This document shows positions 34,209 to 43,271 of a stretch of 64,000 bases of DNA, in pieces. The stretch lies in assembly GCA_964492335.1 (NCBI GenBank), contig CAZBJX010000006.1, positions 28,181-92,180 of the forward strand, in the 5' to 3' direction. Below the pieces are notes generated by a model. It had not been told where the DNA came from, made no database searches, and saw nothing but the letters and a program-made list of their open reading frames with translations. Made by a program: the position numbers and the translations under genes. This DNA comes from JAFGCL01 sp964492335. GTDB lineage: Bacteria > Chloroflexota > Dehalococcoidia > UBA2247 > RBG-13-53-26. Position 1 is the first letter of the stretch. Each line of letters opens with the position of its first letter.

Positions 34209-35486
34209 ATGGGTATTACAAGAGACAAGATCGATTCGGCCATAGAGGGGGCCATCTTCGCCCCTGAAGAGGAGGCCAGGCAGCAGCATCGGCGGGACAT
34301 CAAGGAACTGGCGGCATCCCTGGGGGCCTGGCCGGCCAGCATCCAGGGCCTCTACGAGGCCGCGGGCAAGGGCCAGTACCAGAACAAGACGGTGCCGGCC
34401 ATCAACCTGCGGGGGCTGACGTACCAGGCAGCCCGGGCCGTCTTCCGCGCGGCCCTGGCGAACAAAGTGGGGGCGTTCATCTTCGAGATCGCCCGCTCCG
34501 AGATCGGCTACACCAAACAGAGCCCGGGCGAGTACACCGCCGCCGTCCTGGCGGCGGCCGTCAAGGAAGGCTTCGCGGGGCCGGTGTTCCTTCAGGGTGA
34601 CCACTACCAGGTCAATGCCGGCAAGTACGGCGCCGAGCCCGGCAAGGAGCTGGCGGCCATTGAGGCCCTTATCCGCGAGTCGGTGGAAGCAGGGTTCCTG
34701 AACATAGACATCGATGCCTCGACGGTAGTGGACCTGGCGCATGAGTCCCTGGAGAAGCAGCAGGAGAGAAACTACACCATCACGGCCGGCATGACGCGGT
34801 TCATCCGCGGCATGGAGCCCGGCGGGGTCACCGTATCGGTGGGCGGAGAGATCGGCGAGGTGGGGGGCAGGAACAGCACCGTGGAGGACCTGCGGGCGTT
34901 CATGGGTGGCTACGGGAGACTGCTGGGGACGGAGGTGAAGGGCATCTCCAAGATCAGTGTCCAGACCGGCACGACGCACGGTGGAGTGGTGCTCCCGGAC
35001 GGGTCCCTGGCCGAGGTGACGCTCGATTTCGACGTGCTGGAGCAGATCTCCAGGGTGGCCCGGGAGGAGTACGGCATGGCGGGAGCGGTGCAGCACGGCG
35101 CATCGACGCTGCCGGAAGCGGCGTTCTCCCTCTTCCCCAAGGCCGGCACGGCTGAAGTGCACCTGGCAACGGGGTTCCAGAACATCATCTACGACAGCGA
35201 ATACTTCCCCAGGGGGCTCACGGACAAGATCGCCGCCCGCCTGGTCAACAACTACAGCCACGAGGCCAAGAAGGGTGAGACCCGGGAGCAGTTCCTGTAC
35301 AAGACCAGGAAGAAGGCCTTCGGCGATTTCAAGAGGGAGATCTGGGACCTGCCCGAGGACAGCGTGCAGGCCATCGGCGAGGCCCTGGAGGAGCGTTTCT
35401 CCCTGCTGTTCCGGGAGCTCAATGTGGTGGACACGATGGACCTGGTCGCCAGGTTCGTGGGCGGCCCCCGGCCGTCCGGTGCCTGA
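34209..35486 (+). CDS. Class II fructose-bisphosphate/tagatose-bisphosphate aldolase-like protein
   Basis: A 425-residue zinc aldolase family protein, longer than the common 285-350. Metal-site elements appear as FLQGDHYQVN, the Glu in VGGEIGEVGG, GTTHGGV and MAGAVQHGAST. An N-terminal helical part (about residues 1-60) and a C-terminal helical extension (about 350-425) account for the length. It should cleave fructose-1,6-bisphosphate reversibly, in line with the phosphofructokinase next to it. GGAGAGAGA precedes the ATG. A TATAAT within the end of the upstream gene (around 34050) may give a separate promoter. Confidence 0.8.
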   Translation: MGITRDKIDSAIEGAIFAPEEEARQQHRRDIKELAASLGAWPASIQGLYEAAGKGQYQNKTVPAINLRGLTYQAARAVFRAALANKVGAFIFEIARSEIGYTKQSPGEYTAAVLAAAVKEGFAGPVFLQGDHYQVNAGKYGAEPGKELAAIEALIRESVEAGFLNIDIDASTVVDLAHESLEKQQERNYTITAGMTRFIRGMEPGGVTVSVGGEIGEVGGRNSTVEDLRAFMGGYGRLLGTEVKGISKISVQTGTTHGGVVLPDGSLAEVTLDFDVLEQISRVAREEYGMAGAVQHGASTLPEAAFSLFPKAGTAEVHLATGFQNIIYDSEYFPRGLTDKIAARLVNNYSHEAKKGETREQFLYKTRKKAFGDFKREIWDLPEDSVQAIGEALEERFSLLFRELNVVDTMDLVARFVGGPRPSGA

Positions 35487-35578
35487 GATCCCCTGTTCCC
35501 GGCGGACCCGGCCGGGCGGTCTCCCCTGCGAAGCGGTAGACTGTACCTGATGCTGCCCCCGGACAGCCCGTCACGAAG

Positions 35579-37369
35579 ATGAAGAACGTAAGGAACTTCT
35601 GCATCATTGCCCATATCGACCACGGCAAGTCGAGCCTGGCGGACCGCATCCTGGAGATGGCCGGCATCATCCAGACCTCGGCCATGGAGCAGGTGCTGGA
35701 CAGCATGGACCTGGAGCGGGAGCGGGGCATCACCATCAAGGCCAAGCCGGTGCGGATCCCCTACCGGGCGAGGGACGGAGGCCAGTACATCCTGAACCTG
35801 ATCGATACGCCGGGGCATATCGACTTCAACTACGAAGTCTCCCGCAGCCTCAAGGCCTGCGAGGGGGCGGTGCTCCTGGTGGATGCCTCGCAGGGCGTGG
35901 AGGCGCAAACCATCGGAAACGCCTACTTCGCGGTTGACGCCGGGCTGGAGATCATACCGGTCATCAACAAGATCGATCTGCCCAACGCCATGATCGACGA
36001 GTGCCGGCTGCAGTTCGATGAGCTCCTGGGGCTGTCGGCCTTCGACGCGCTGCTGGTCTCAGCCAAGGAGGGCACCGGCGTGCCGGACCTGCTGGAGGCG
36101 ATCGTGGCCCGGGTGCCGCCCCCCGGGGACGATCCCGATGCGCCTTTAAGCTGCCTCATCTTCGACTCCCACTACGATGCCTATCGAGGAGTCATCGCCC
36201 ACGTTCGCCTGTTCGCCGGCGCCCTGGCGCCGGGCGACAGGGTGATGGTGAAATCGACCGGCAAGGCCTTCGACGTCACCGAGGTAGGGTACTTCACCCC
36301 GCAGGAGTCGCCGGTGGGGAAGCTGGAGGCCGGAGACGTGGGCTACGTCGGGGCCATGATCCGGGAGGTCGCCGATATCAGGGTGGGGGATACCATCATA
36401 TCCCCCGAGCACCCCGATACCCCGGCCATTCCGGGCTTCCGGCGGCTGCAGCCCATGGTGTTCTGCGGCCTCTACCCCATCAACACCAGCGACTACGGGA
36501 AGCTCATGGCGGCGCTGGAGAAGTTCCAGCTCAACGACTCTGCCATCGTGTACGAGAAGGAGAGCTCGGCGGCCCTGGGCCACGGGTTCCGCGTGGGGTT
36601 CCTGGGCATGCTGCACATGGAGGTGACCATTGAGCGGCTGCGCCGGGAGTATGAGCAGGACCTGATCGCCACCATGCCGTCGGTAGTGTACCGGGTGGTG
36701 ACCACCAGGGGCGAGACGCTGATGATCGACAACCCCTCCAGGTTCCCCAAACCCCAGGAGATCGAACGCATCGAGGAGCCCATGATCCGGGCGCACATCG
36801 TCCTGCCGCTGGAGCACGTGGGGCCGGTCATGGAGCTCTCCAACAACCGGCGGGGGACGCTGGTGGGCATGGAGCATCCCGACCCCCGCAGGGTCATCAT
36901 GACCTACGATTTTCCGCTGGTGGAGACCATAGCGGACTACTTCGACCGGCTCAAGAGCGTCAGCCGCGGCTATGCCAGCATGGACTACGAGTTCACCGGC
37001 TATCGGCCGGGAGACCTGGTCAAGGTGGACATCCTGGTCAACGGGGAACCGGTGGACGCCTTCTCCTACATCGCCACGCGGGAGAGCGCCGTGTCCAGGG
37101 GAAGGGCCATGGTGAGCAAGCTGAGGAGGCTGATCCCCCGGCAGCAGTTCAAGGTCCCTCTGCAGGCGGCCATCGGCGGAAACGTGATTGCCCGGGAGGA
37201 CATAGCCCCCATACGGAAGGACGTCCTGGCCAAGTGCTACGGGGGCGATATCACCCGCAAGAGGAAGCTCCTGGAGAAGCAGCGGGAGGGAAAGAGGCGG
37301 ATGAAGATGGTGGGGGCGGTCGAGGTGCCCCAGGAGGCCTTCCTGTCCCTGCTCAAGCTGGAAGAGTAG
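35579..37369 (+). CDS. lepA: Elongation factor 4 (LepA)
   Basis: A 596-residue translational GTPase of full length. G-motifs: AHIDHGKSS (G1), DTPGH (G3), NKID (G4). The LepA-specific C-terminal domain is present at the end (DITRKRKLLEKQREGKRRMK, VPQEAFLSLLK). LepA back-translocates stalled ribosomes. It begins at ATG 35579 and ends 1 nt before the GTG start of hemW, so the two are translationally coupled. No Shine-Dalgarno sequence is obvious upstream of the ATG. Confidence 0.97.
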   Translation: MKNVRNFCIIAHIDHGKSSLADRILEMAGIIQTSAMEQVLDSMDLERERGITIKAKPVRIPYRARDGGQYILNLIDTPGHIDFNYEVSRSLKACEGAVLLVDASQGVEAQTIGNAYFAVDAGLEIIPVINKIDLPNAMIDECRLQFDELLGLSAFDALLVSAKEGTGVPDLLEAIVARVPPPGDDPDAPLSCLIFDSHYDAYRGVIAHVRLFAGALAPGDRVMVKSTGKAFDVTEVGYFTPQESPVGKLEAGDVGYVGAMIREVADIRVGDTIISPEHPDTPAIPGFRRLQPMVFCGLYPINTSDYGKLMAALEKFQLNDSAIVYEKESSAALGHGFRVGFLGMLHMEVTIERLRREYEQDLIATMPSVVYRVVTTRGETLMIDNPSRFPKPQEIERIEEPMIRAHIVLPLEHVGPVMELSNNRRGTLVGMEHPDPRRVIMTYDFPLVETIADYFDRLKSVSRGYASMDYEFTGYRPGDLVKVDILVNGEPVDAFSYIATRESAVSRGRAMVSKLRRLIPRQQFKVPLQAAIGGNVIAREDIAPIRKDVLAKCYGGDITRKRKLLEKQREGKRRMKMVGAVEVPQEAFLSLLKLEE

Positions 37370-37370
37370 G

Positions 37371-38519
37371 GTGAGAGGGCTCTACGTTCACATCCCCTTC
37401 TGCATCTCCAGGTGCGCCTACTGCGACTTCTACTCATTGCCCGGCCGGCTGGACCTTCTGCCCTCCTATGTGGAGGCGGTCCTGGCCGAGGCCCGGCGGC
37501 ACGCCGGCCTGTCCTTCCGGACGCTGTACCTCGGAGGGGGAACGCCCAGCCTCCTGGAGGCGGGCGCTCTGCGCCGGCTGGTGAAAGGACTGGGCCAGGC
37601 CTTCGACCTCTCCCGGATGGAGGAGGCCACCATCGAGGTCAACCCCGAGTCGGCCTCCGAGGGCCGGCTCTGCGCGGCGCTGGAGATGGGGTTCAGCCGG
37701 GTATCGGTCGGGGTGCAGTCCCTTTGCGACGCGGAGCTTGCGAGCGTCGGCCGGGCGCACAGCGCGCGCCAGGCCGTGGAGGCCGTTTCCCGGGCGGTGG
37801 GGATGGGCTTCGCTGACGTCTCGGCCGATGTCATGGTGGGCCTGCCCGGGCAGAAGCCCGCAGGGGCGCGGGGGCAGCGGGCCGATGGCGCCGGGGGGCC
37901 TTCCGGAACGCTGGAAAGCACGCTGTCCGGACTGGTCGGCCTGGGAGTCAGCCACATCTCGCTCTACTGCCTGTCGTTGGAGCCCGGCACGCCCCTGGCG
38001 CTGCATCCGCCGGAGGGCCTCCCCACCGATGATGCCCAGGCAGACCTCTTCGAAGGGGCCTGCGCGCTGCTGGCCGGGAGCAGTTACGTCCACTATGAGA
38101 TATCCAACTTCTGCCGGGCGAGCAGGGAGTGCCGGCACAACCTGAACTACTGGCGGGGCGGGGAGTACCTGGGGCTGGGGCCCGCCGCGGCCTCGCACCT
38201 GGGCGGCCGGCGCTGGAGGAACCGCGCCGACCTGCCGGGCTACCTTCGCCACCCCGGCGCGGCGGTGGAGGAGGCGGAGGAGCTGGGCCCGGTGGAGAAG
38301 GCGGCGGAGGAGGCCATGCTGCGGCTGCGCCTGCTGTCGGAGGGTCTTCCGGCTGAAGCGATGGCTGAGCGGTTCGGCGCGGAGGCGATGCGGGGGCTCA
38401 CCGGGCGCCTGGATGGTCTGGTTGCCGAGGGGCTCCTCTTGAGGGACGGCGCCTGCTACCGGATGGCGCCGGGCCGCGCGCTGGCGTCCAACCCGGTCCT
38501 GGCCAGGGTCCTGGGGTAG
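37371..38519 (+). CDS. hemW: HemW-like radical SAM protein
   Basis: A 382-residue radical SAM protein with CISRCAYCDF (CxxxCxxC) near the N-terminus after LYVHIPF, the characteristic HemW start. Other features: LYLGGGTPSLL, VNPESASEGRL, NLNYWRGGEYLGLGPAA, and a C-terminal winged-helix part. HemW is a heme-binding chaperone/heme trafficking protein, often misannotated as oxygen-independent coproporphyrinogen oxidase. It uses a GTG start directly after lepA. The strand after VGLPGQ contains a Gly/Ala/Arg-rich insertion of roughly 17 residues (KPAGARGQRADGAGGPS) not usual for the family. Confidence 0.9.
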   Translation: MRGLYVHIPFCISRCAYCDFYSLPGRLDLLPSYVEAVLAEARRHAGLSFRTLYLGGGTPSLLEAGALRRLVKGLGQAFDLSRMEEATIEVNPESASEGRLCAALEMGFSRVSVGVQSLCDAELASVGRAHSARQAVEAVSRAVGMGFADVSADVMVGLPGQKPAGARGQRADGAGGPSGTLESTLSGLVGLGVSHISLYCLSLEPGTPLALHPPEGLPTDDAQADLFEGACALLAGSSYVHYEISNFCRASRECRHNLNYWRGGEYLGLGPAAASHLGGRRWRNRADLPGYLRHPGAAVEEAEELGPVEKAAEEAMLRLRLLSEGLPAEAMAERFGAEAMRGLTGRLDGLVAEGLLLRDGACYRMAPGRALASNPVLARVLG

Positions 38520-38528
38520 CCGGCCCGG

Positions 38529-38744
38529 CTACTGACCGGAGAGATCCTCGAAGACGATGACGAAGGGGCACCGGATGGCCTGGGTGGGGCATACCGCCTC
38601 GCAGTCCGTGCAGTAGCCGCACTCCCGGGTCTCTCGTATGGACACGATGCTGCCGGTGATCACGATGGCCCCGCACTCGCAGACCGCAACGCACAGGCCA
38701 CATCCGTTGCACAGGTCGGCTTCGATGACGGGCATGTCTAACAT
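38529..38744 (-). CDS. Small 4Fe-4S ferredoxin
   Basis: A 71-residue bacterial ferredoxin with two Cys groups, CNGCGLCVAVCECGAI and CGYCTDCEAVCPTQAI, ending in a hydrophobic tail. It transfers electrons in the cytoplasm. The ATG at 38744 has AGGGG six bases upstream. It converges with hemW (9 nt between stops) and is upstream of no other gene. Confidence 0.9.
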   Translation of the reverse strand: MLDMPVIEADLCNGCGLCVAVCECGAIVITGSIVSIRETRECGYCTDCEAVCPTQAIRCPFVIVFEDLSGQ

Positions 38745-38823
38745 CTGCAACCCCTACCGACTCCCTATTCTGGCACAGGCGTCAACACCCGATCTGTGAC
38801 CTATGTCTCCGCCCCGGCGCCCC

Positions 38824-39507
38824 TCACAGGCCGACCCTGCCCAGCTGCTGCAGGGCCTTCCGGTCGGTGACCACGATCTGATGCCGGTTCATCCGGATAG
38901 CTCCTTCGTCCTCCAGGACCCTCAGCGACCGGCCCACCACCTCACGGGCGGTGCCCACCATGGCCGCCATCTCCTGCTGGGTGAGCCTGGGGCGGGGCTG
39001 CCCCTCGGGGGCGCCGTGGTCCGACGCATACTCCAGGAGCAGCTTGGCCACCCGGCTGGTCACGTCCCGGAAGGAGAGGTCCTCCACCAGGGAGACGAAG
39101 TGCCGCACCCTCTTCGCGAGGACCGCGATGACGTTCAAGGCCACTGCCGCATTGTCCCGCAGGAGCTGCTCCACGTCCGCCCTGGTCATGCCGTAGAGCA
39201 GGACGGGGGTCATCGCCATGGCGCTGGCAACATTGGGCCCTCCGTCGAGAACGGGCACGTCGTTGAAGGACTCACCGGGCCGGAGCAGGCACAGGGTCTG
39301 CTCCTTGCCCTCGATGGAGGTCTTGAAGGCCTTCACGGCCCCCGAGGCCACGAAGTAGATGGCCTCCGGCGGGTCGCCCTCCAGAAGGACCATGTCGCCG
39401 CGCTGGTATGACTGCTCGAAGAGGCGCTGTCCCACGGCCTCCAGGTCTGGCTTGCTCAGGCCGGCAAGGTACGGAATCTCCTTCAGCACATCAATGTCGA
39501 TAGCCAT
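38824..39507 (-). CDS. Crp/Fnr family transcriptional regulator
   Basis: A 227-residue regulator with an N-terminal cyclic-nucleotide-binding-like beta roll (GDMVLLEGDPPEAIYFVASG, LRPGESFNDVPVLDGGPN), a dimer helix and a C-terminal HTH_Crp (LTQQEMAAMVGTAREVVGRS). Only one Cys is present, so it does not bind an Fnr-type 4Fe-4S cluster. It could sense heme, cAMP-like or other ligands. It lies upstream of the small ferredoxin on the same strand and next to oxygen-defence genes, which may be its targets. Confidence 0.9.
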   Translation of the reverse strand: MAIDIDVLKEIPYLAGLSKPDLEAVGQRLFEQSYQRGDMVLLEGDPPEAIYFVASGAVKAFKTSIEGKEQTLCLLRPGESFNDVPVLDGGPNVASAMAMTPVLLYGMTRADVEQLLRDNAAVALNVIAVLAKRVRHFVSLVEDLSFRDVTSRVAKLLLEYASDHGAPEGQPRPRLTQQEMAAMVGTAREVVGRSLRVLEDEGAIRMNRHQIVVTDRKALQQLGRVGL

Positions 39508-39632
39508 CGCTGCACAGCCGGGGCCGTAAGGACTAGAGCCAATGTTACTTAGGCGGCGGCAGCGGTGTCAAGGGACACCGCTGCCGCCCATGGCCTTCGG
39601 TTGCCGCACCGGGGGTGCCGGCTCCGGCCGGC

Positions 39633-40163
39633 CTAGCCGTCCAGCCCCCAGCGCTCCGTCCTGGTGAACCACCCCTGCGGGTTGGTCAGGTACTCGCAGG
39701 AGTCCAGGAGGGCCAGGTAGTGCATCCGCTCCTCGCCGGTGAGGGCCTTGTAGAAGGACTTCTCGTGCGGTGACTCCGCTTCCTGGAGCCGGCTCTTGTA
39801 GAAGCTGTAGCTCTTGTCCTCCATGGCCATGGCCGTCTTGAAGGCCTCCAGCTCGGCGTCCTCGGGCTTCACCGGCGCGGCATCCAAGTCCTCGAAAGCC
39901 TTGTCCAGCACGCTCTTCAGGGTGGTGGCATGCTTGAAAACGGTCTCCTGTGCCGGCCACCCCTTGTTGGCCCTGATGGCGTCGTAGATCTCCCGGGCCT
40001 TCTGGGCGTGCTGGTCCTCATCCGCCGCCAGACGCTTGAAGAACTGCGTCAGGACCGGAGTCCCGCCCCTGGCCGCGGCATCGAGGTAGAACTTCTTCCC
40101 CTCCGCCTCCAGTTGCAGCGCCGTCTCCAGGGCCTTGGTGGATTCCTCCATGTGGTGGGTCAT
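39633..40163 (-). CDS. Ferritin-like diiron protein (rubrerythrin family without rubredoxin domain)
   Basis: A 176-residue four-helix bundle with paired metal-binding motifs: ALQLEAEGKKFYLDAA, DEDQHAQKAREI, AMAMEDKSYSFYKSRL and TGEERMHYLALL, i.e. E and ExxH pairs of ferritin-like diiron proteins. There is no C-terminal CxxC rubredoxin. It probably acts in peroxide or oxygen removal in an anaerobe. GGAGG lies upstream of the ATG at 40163; a second ATG four codons later is possible. Confidence 0.85.
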   Translation of the reverse strand: MTHHMEESTKALETALQLEAEGKKFYLDAAARGGTPVLTQFFKRLAADEDQHAQKAREIYDAIRANKGWPAQETVFKHATTLKSVLDKAFEDLDAAPVKPEDAELEAFKTAMAMEDKSYSFYKSRLQEAESPHEKSFYKALTGEERMHYLALLDSCEYLTNPQGWFTRTERWGLDG

Positions 40164-40226
40164 AGTCTCCGGTTACCTCCTCTCCTGTTGGCTCCAGACA
40201 ACCGCTTGAATGGTCATGGGCCAGGT

Positions 40227-40853
40227 TCAGGCCTGACCGCAGTGCGGTCCGAGACCGCCCCGGTCTCGGCCGGGCTCCGGGGCGGCGCTGCGGCGGGCCA
40301 GCCGGGCGCCCAGCTCAAAGGCGTCCTGGAGCGCCGAGGGGTGCTCCAGGATGTCCCCCTTCCGGTCCACTCCCCGCACCAGGAGCTCCTCACTGTACTC
40401 CACCCCGATCGTCCTGAAGAAGTACCTGACGGTGGCAATGGACCCGTCGAAGAGCCTGTCCCCCGTGGTGGCGCCCACGGAGAGGAACGCCCCCTTGCGC
40501 TCGGGGCCCGGCCAGCTCTGCTTCAGGACGTGCTTCCGGGCCCACAGGGCCTGGCAGCGATCGATGAGCGCCTTCAGCTGGGCGGTGACCCCGTAGAAGA
40601 AGACCGGCGAGGCGACCAGGACGCCGTCCGCCTCCACCAGACCGGGATACAGGGCGTCCATGTCGTCCCTGATGACGCATTGCCCGTCGTTCAGGCAGCC
40701 GTAGTGCGCGCGGCAGGGGGATATGTTCAGCCGGTCCACCATCACCTTCTCGATCTCCGCCCCCTGGCCCTGCGCCCCTTTCAGGGCCGCATCCAGCAGC
40801 AGGTCGGTGTTCCCACCCGGCCTCGGGCTGCCCATGATCCCCAGGACCTTCAA
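40227..40853 (-). CDS. Flavodoxin-like NAD(P)H-dependent FMN reductase / iron-sulfur flavoprotein-like
   Basis: A 208-residue flavodoxin-fold protein starting KVLGIMGSPRPGGNTDLLLD, the FMN phosphate loop. A short Cys segment, CRAHYGCLNDGQC, and DDMDALYPGL follow, as in NADPH-dependent FMN reductases and iron-sulfur flavoproteins, although the Cys spacing is wider than in the canonical one. TTG at 40853 is chosen since GGGAGG lies five bases before and it starts 22 nt after rubrerythrin. It may pass electrons to rubrerythrin. The C-terminus is Arg/Gly/Pro-rich. Confidence 0.8.
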   Translation of the reverse strand: MKVLGIMGSPRPGGNTDLLLDAALKGAQGQGAEIEKVMVDRLNISPCRAHYGCLNDGQCVIRDDMDALYPGLVEADGVLVASPVFFYGVTAQLKALIDRCQALWARKHVLKQSWPGPERKGAFLSVGATTGDRLFDGSIATVRYFFRTIGVEYSEELLVRGVDRKGDILEHPSALQDAFELGARLARRSAAPEPGRDRGGLGPHCGQA

Positions 40854-40875
40854 GCCATCCTCCCGGCCGCCGCAG

Positions 40876-41379
40876 CTAGTCGCTCTTCTTGTACATCCTG
40901 GCCGCTGCGCCGCAGACGGGGCACCTGTCCGGGGCCGCTCCCTCCACGGTGTGACCGCAGACCTGGCAGACAAAGAAGGGCTGCTCCGCCACGGGCTGGC
41001 CCCGGTCCAACCGGTCCAGGGCCGCCTGAAACAGGGCGTGATGGGTCTGCTCCACCTGGTTGGCCAGGTCAAAGCTGCGCCTGGCGCCGGTCTGCTTCTC
41101 GCTCTCAGCTTCCTTGATGAAGCCGGGGTACATCTGGGTGAACTCGTAGTGCTCGCCGCCGATGGCCGCTGTCAGGTTGTCCTTCGTGGACTTGATGCCC
41201 TGCAGGACCCTCAGGTGGTTTCGGGCGTGGACCGTCTCCGCCTCGGCCGCAGCCCGGAAGAGCCGGGCGATCTGTTTCTGCCCCTCTTCATCGGCCTTCT
41301 CGGCAAAGAACAGGTACTTGCGGTTGGCCTGGCTCTCACCGGCGAAGGCGTGCTCCAGGTTCTGGTCCGTCTTGGACAT
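40876..41379 (-). CDS. Rubrerythrin
   Basis: A 167-residue rubrerythrin: diiron four-helix domain (HAFAGESQANRKYLFFAEKA, AEAETVHARNHL, GEHYEFTQMYPGFIKEAE, VEQTHHALFQAAL) followed by a C-terminal rubredoxin domain with two CxxC knuckles (CQVCGHT and CPVCGA). It reduces hydrogen peroxide in anaerobes. GGAGGCAGG precedes the ATG. It is followed by a flavoprotein 22 nt downstream, which is a plausible electron donor. Confidence 0.95.
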   Translation of the reverse strand: MSKTDQNLEHAFAGESQANRKYLFFAEKADEEGQKQIARLFRAAAEAETVHARNHLRVLQGIKSTKDNLTAAIGGEHYEFTQMYPGFIKEAESEKQTGARRSFDLANQVEQTHHALFQAALDRLDRGQPVAEQPFFVCQVCGHTVEGAAPDRCPVCGAAARMYKKSD

Positions 41380-41599
41380 GGCCTGCCTCCTTAGTCCTGA
41401 TGCTCCTCACATTGTGCTCACTGCCGGGTCGTGCGCTGGCGGCCCGCTTCCCGACGGAGCGCAGCCCCTTTCCCGGGGACGGTCTGGCCGGGGCGCGCCG
41501 CCACAGGCCGGCAGGATGGCTAAATCATATCACGAACGACCGGCCGGCCAGAAGCGACCCAGGTCACACCGGGGCAGCGCGAAGCCCTCGTGGCGCCGG

Positions 41600-42706
41600 T
41601 CACAGGGACCGGGCGAACGTCAGGTAGAGCCTGGAGGCCTGGACCACCTGCTGGAAGTCCACGGTCTCCTCCGGCGTGTGGGCGGTCTCCAGGTTGCCGG
41701 GTCCCAGGACGACCGGATCGGCGCCCCCGGCCCAGAGCACATTGCCGTCGGAGTGGCTGCGGAACACCTGGGGCTCCCACGGCAGGCCCATCTTCTGGAA
41801 GACCCGCCGCAGCTTCTTGACCACCGGGCGCTTGGGCGAGATGAGATAGCCGGAGTGGGCGTTCTCAAACCGGATATAGGCATCCATGCCGGGGATGCTG
41901 CGCTCCGCTTCCTCGACCACCTGCTCCAGATCGGCCTTCAGCGTCTCCATCCTCGAGTCCGGGGGCAGGTGCAGGTCCAGCCAGGCCTCGCTGCTGTCCG
42001 GCACCACGAAGCCGCCGGGGAAGCCCGAGAGCTGCCTGATATTGAATACCAGCCCCTGCGGCCCGGAGTCGGCGTACTCCGTCAGCTTGAGCAGGAGCTT
42101 CAGCATGGTCTCGATGGCGTTCTGCCCCAGCTCCGGCATGGAGGAATGGGCGATCTTGCCCCGGGTGCGCAGGAGAACCTCAAGGTAGCCGTAGTGCCCC
42201 AGGCAGGGGACCAGGTTGGTGGGCTCGGCCACCATGGCCCAGGGGAAGCTGTATTCCCTCATGAGGGTCTTGGCCCCGTCGCCCTCCTGCTCCTCACCAA
42301 CCACCAGAGCCAGCCCCACCGAGCGAAGCGGTCCCCCGGCATCTGCCAGTGCGATAAACGCCTCCATCATGGCGGCACACCCGGCCTTCATGTCCACGGA
42401 GCCGAGCCCGCTGATGTTCCCGGCCTCCTCATGGAAGCCGTAGTCCTCCAGGTCCCATGCGGTCACCGTGTCCAGGTGGCCCACGAAGCACATCTCCAGG
42501 TTCTCGCTCCTGTCCGGCATGATCAGCAGGTTGTAGCGGTTCTCGTCCACCGCCTGCCTCTCCACCGGGAGGCCCTGCTTCTTCAGGTATTCCTCAGAGA
42601 ACTCGAGTATCTCCTCCTCCTTGCCGGAGGGGCTGTAGATATCTATCAGGTCCTTGAGGAGGGCCCGCAGCCTCTCGGGCTGCACCTCGACGGCCGGCTC
42701 AGCCAC
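41600..42706 (-). CDS. M20 family metallopeptidase (ArgE/DapE/CPG2-like)
   Basis: A 368-residue zinc amidohydrolase. Metal and catalytic residues are visible in FVGHLDTV, GSVDMKAG, VGEEQEGDG and SHSDGN, and the dimerisation (lid) domain occupies about residues 165-275 (GHYGYLEVLLRTRGKIAHSS). Substrates in the family are N-acyl amino acids or dipeptides, including N-acetylornithine and N-succinyl-DAP; DapL in this window makes a DapE role less likely. The GTG start at 42706 overlaps the stop of the GNAT gene and has AAGAG eight bases upstream; a GTG at 42715 is also possible. Confidence 0.87.
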   Translation of the reverse strand: MAEPAVEVQPERLRALLKDLIDIYSPSGKEEEILEFSEEYLKKQGLPVERQAVDENRYNLLIMPDRSENLEMCFVGHLDTVTAWDLEDYGFHEEAGNISGLGSVDMKAGCAAMMEAFIALADAGGPLRSVGLALVVGEEQEGDGAKTLMREYSFPWAMVAEPTNLVPCLGHYGYLEVLLRTRGKIAHSSMPELGQNAIETMLKLLLKLTEYADSGPQGLVFNIRQLSGFPGGFVVPDSSEAWLDLHLPPDSRMETLKADLEQVVEEAERSIPGMDAYIRFENAHSGYLISPKRPVVKKLRRVFQKMGLPWEPQVFRSHSDGNVLWAGGADPVVLGPGNLETAHTPEETVDFQQVVQASRLYLTFARSL

Positions 42707-43271
42707 CGTTGCCACTCTTCGGCTTCCTGCGGCCCCTGCGCGGCTTCTCCTGGTAGGTCTTGACATTGAGGGTGAGGTAAACCTGGTCCATGGGGTTCCC
42801 GAAGCCCTTCTTCTTGAAGAAGTTCAGGGCCGGCTCGTTGTCGGCGTCCGTGTCCACCATGAAGATGCGCACGCCATCCTCGATCATCTTCTCCGCCAGC
42901 TTGTCGAAGAGGCGGCTGCCGAGGCCTGCGCGCTGCCACCCGGGCAACACCCCGAGCCACACCACGTAGCCGTACTTCCAGGCCGACCTGGTCTTGGTGA
43001 CCGTGGTCCCCAGTATGAAGCCGACAATCGTGTCGTCCGCCTTGGCCACCAGGCAGAACTCGGGGTCCTCGTTGAAGAGGGTGGTCACCTCGAACTCGTC
43101 CCAGGTCCGATAGAGGGTGGGCACGGTATCGGAAGTGAAGATCTGCTCGCCGAGGTGGAATACCGGCGCGATGTCGTCCACCCCCATCTCACTGAACTCG
43201 ATCTCGGGCTCCCTCTTCCGGGGGGCATCCCCGCGCGGGGTGGTTCGCTTTCCAGGACCAGCGTCTCGCAT
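42699..43271 (-). CDS. GNAT family N-acetyltransferase
   Basis: A 190-residue GNAT protein. The acetyl-CoA binding motif A is VVWLGVLPGWQRAGLGSRLF, followed by motif B (DADNEPALNFFKKKGF). The N-terminus is charged. Start at ATG 43271 with GGAGG four bases before. It overlaps the M20 gene, which suggests that the pair add and remove an acyl group on an amino compound. Substrate unknown. Confidence 0.85.
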   Translation of the reverse strand: MRDAGPGKRTTPRGDAPRKREPEIEFSEMGVDDIAPVFHLGEQIFTSDTVPTLYRTWDEFEVTTLFNEDPEFCLVAKADDTIVGFILGTTVTKTRSAWKYGYVVWLGVLPGWQRAGLGSRLFDKLAEKMIEDGVRIFMVDTDADNEPALNFFKKKGFGNPMDQVYLTLNVKTYQEKPRRGRRKPKSGNGG

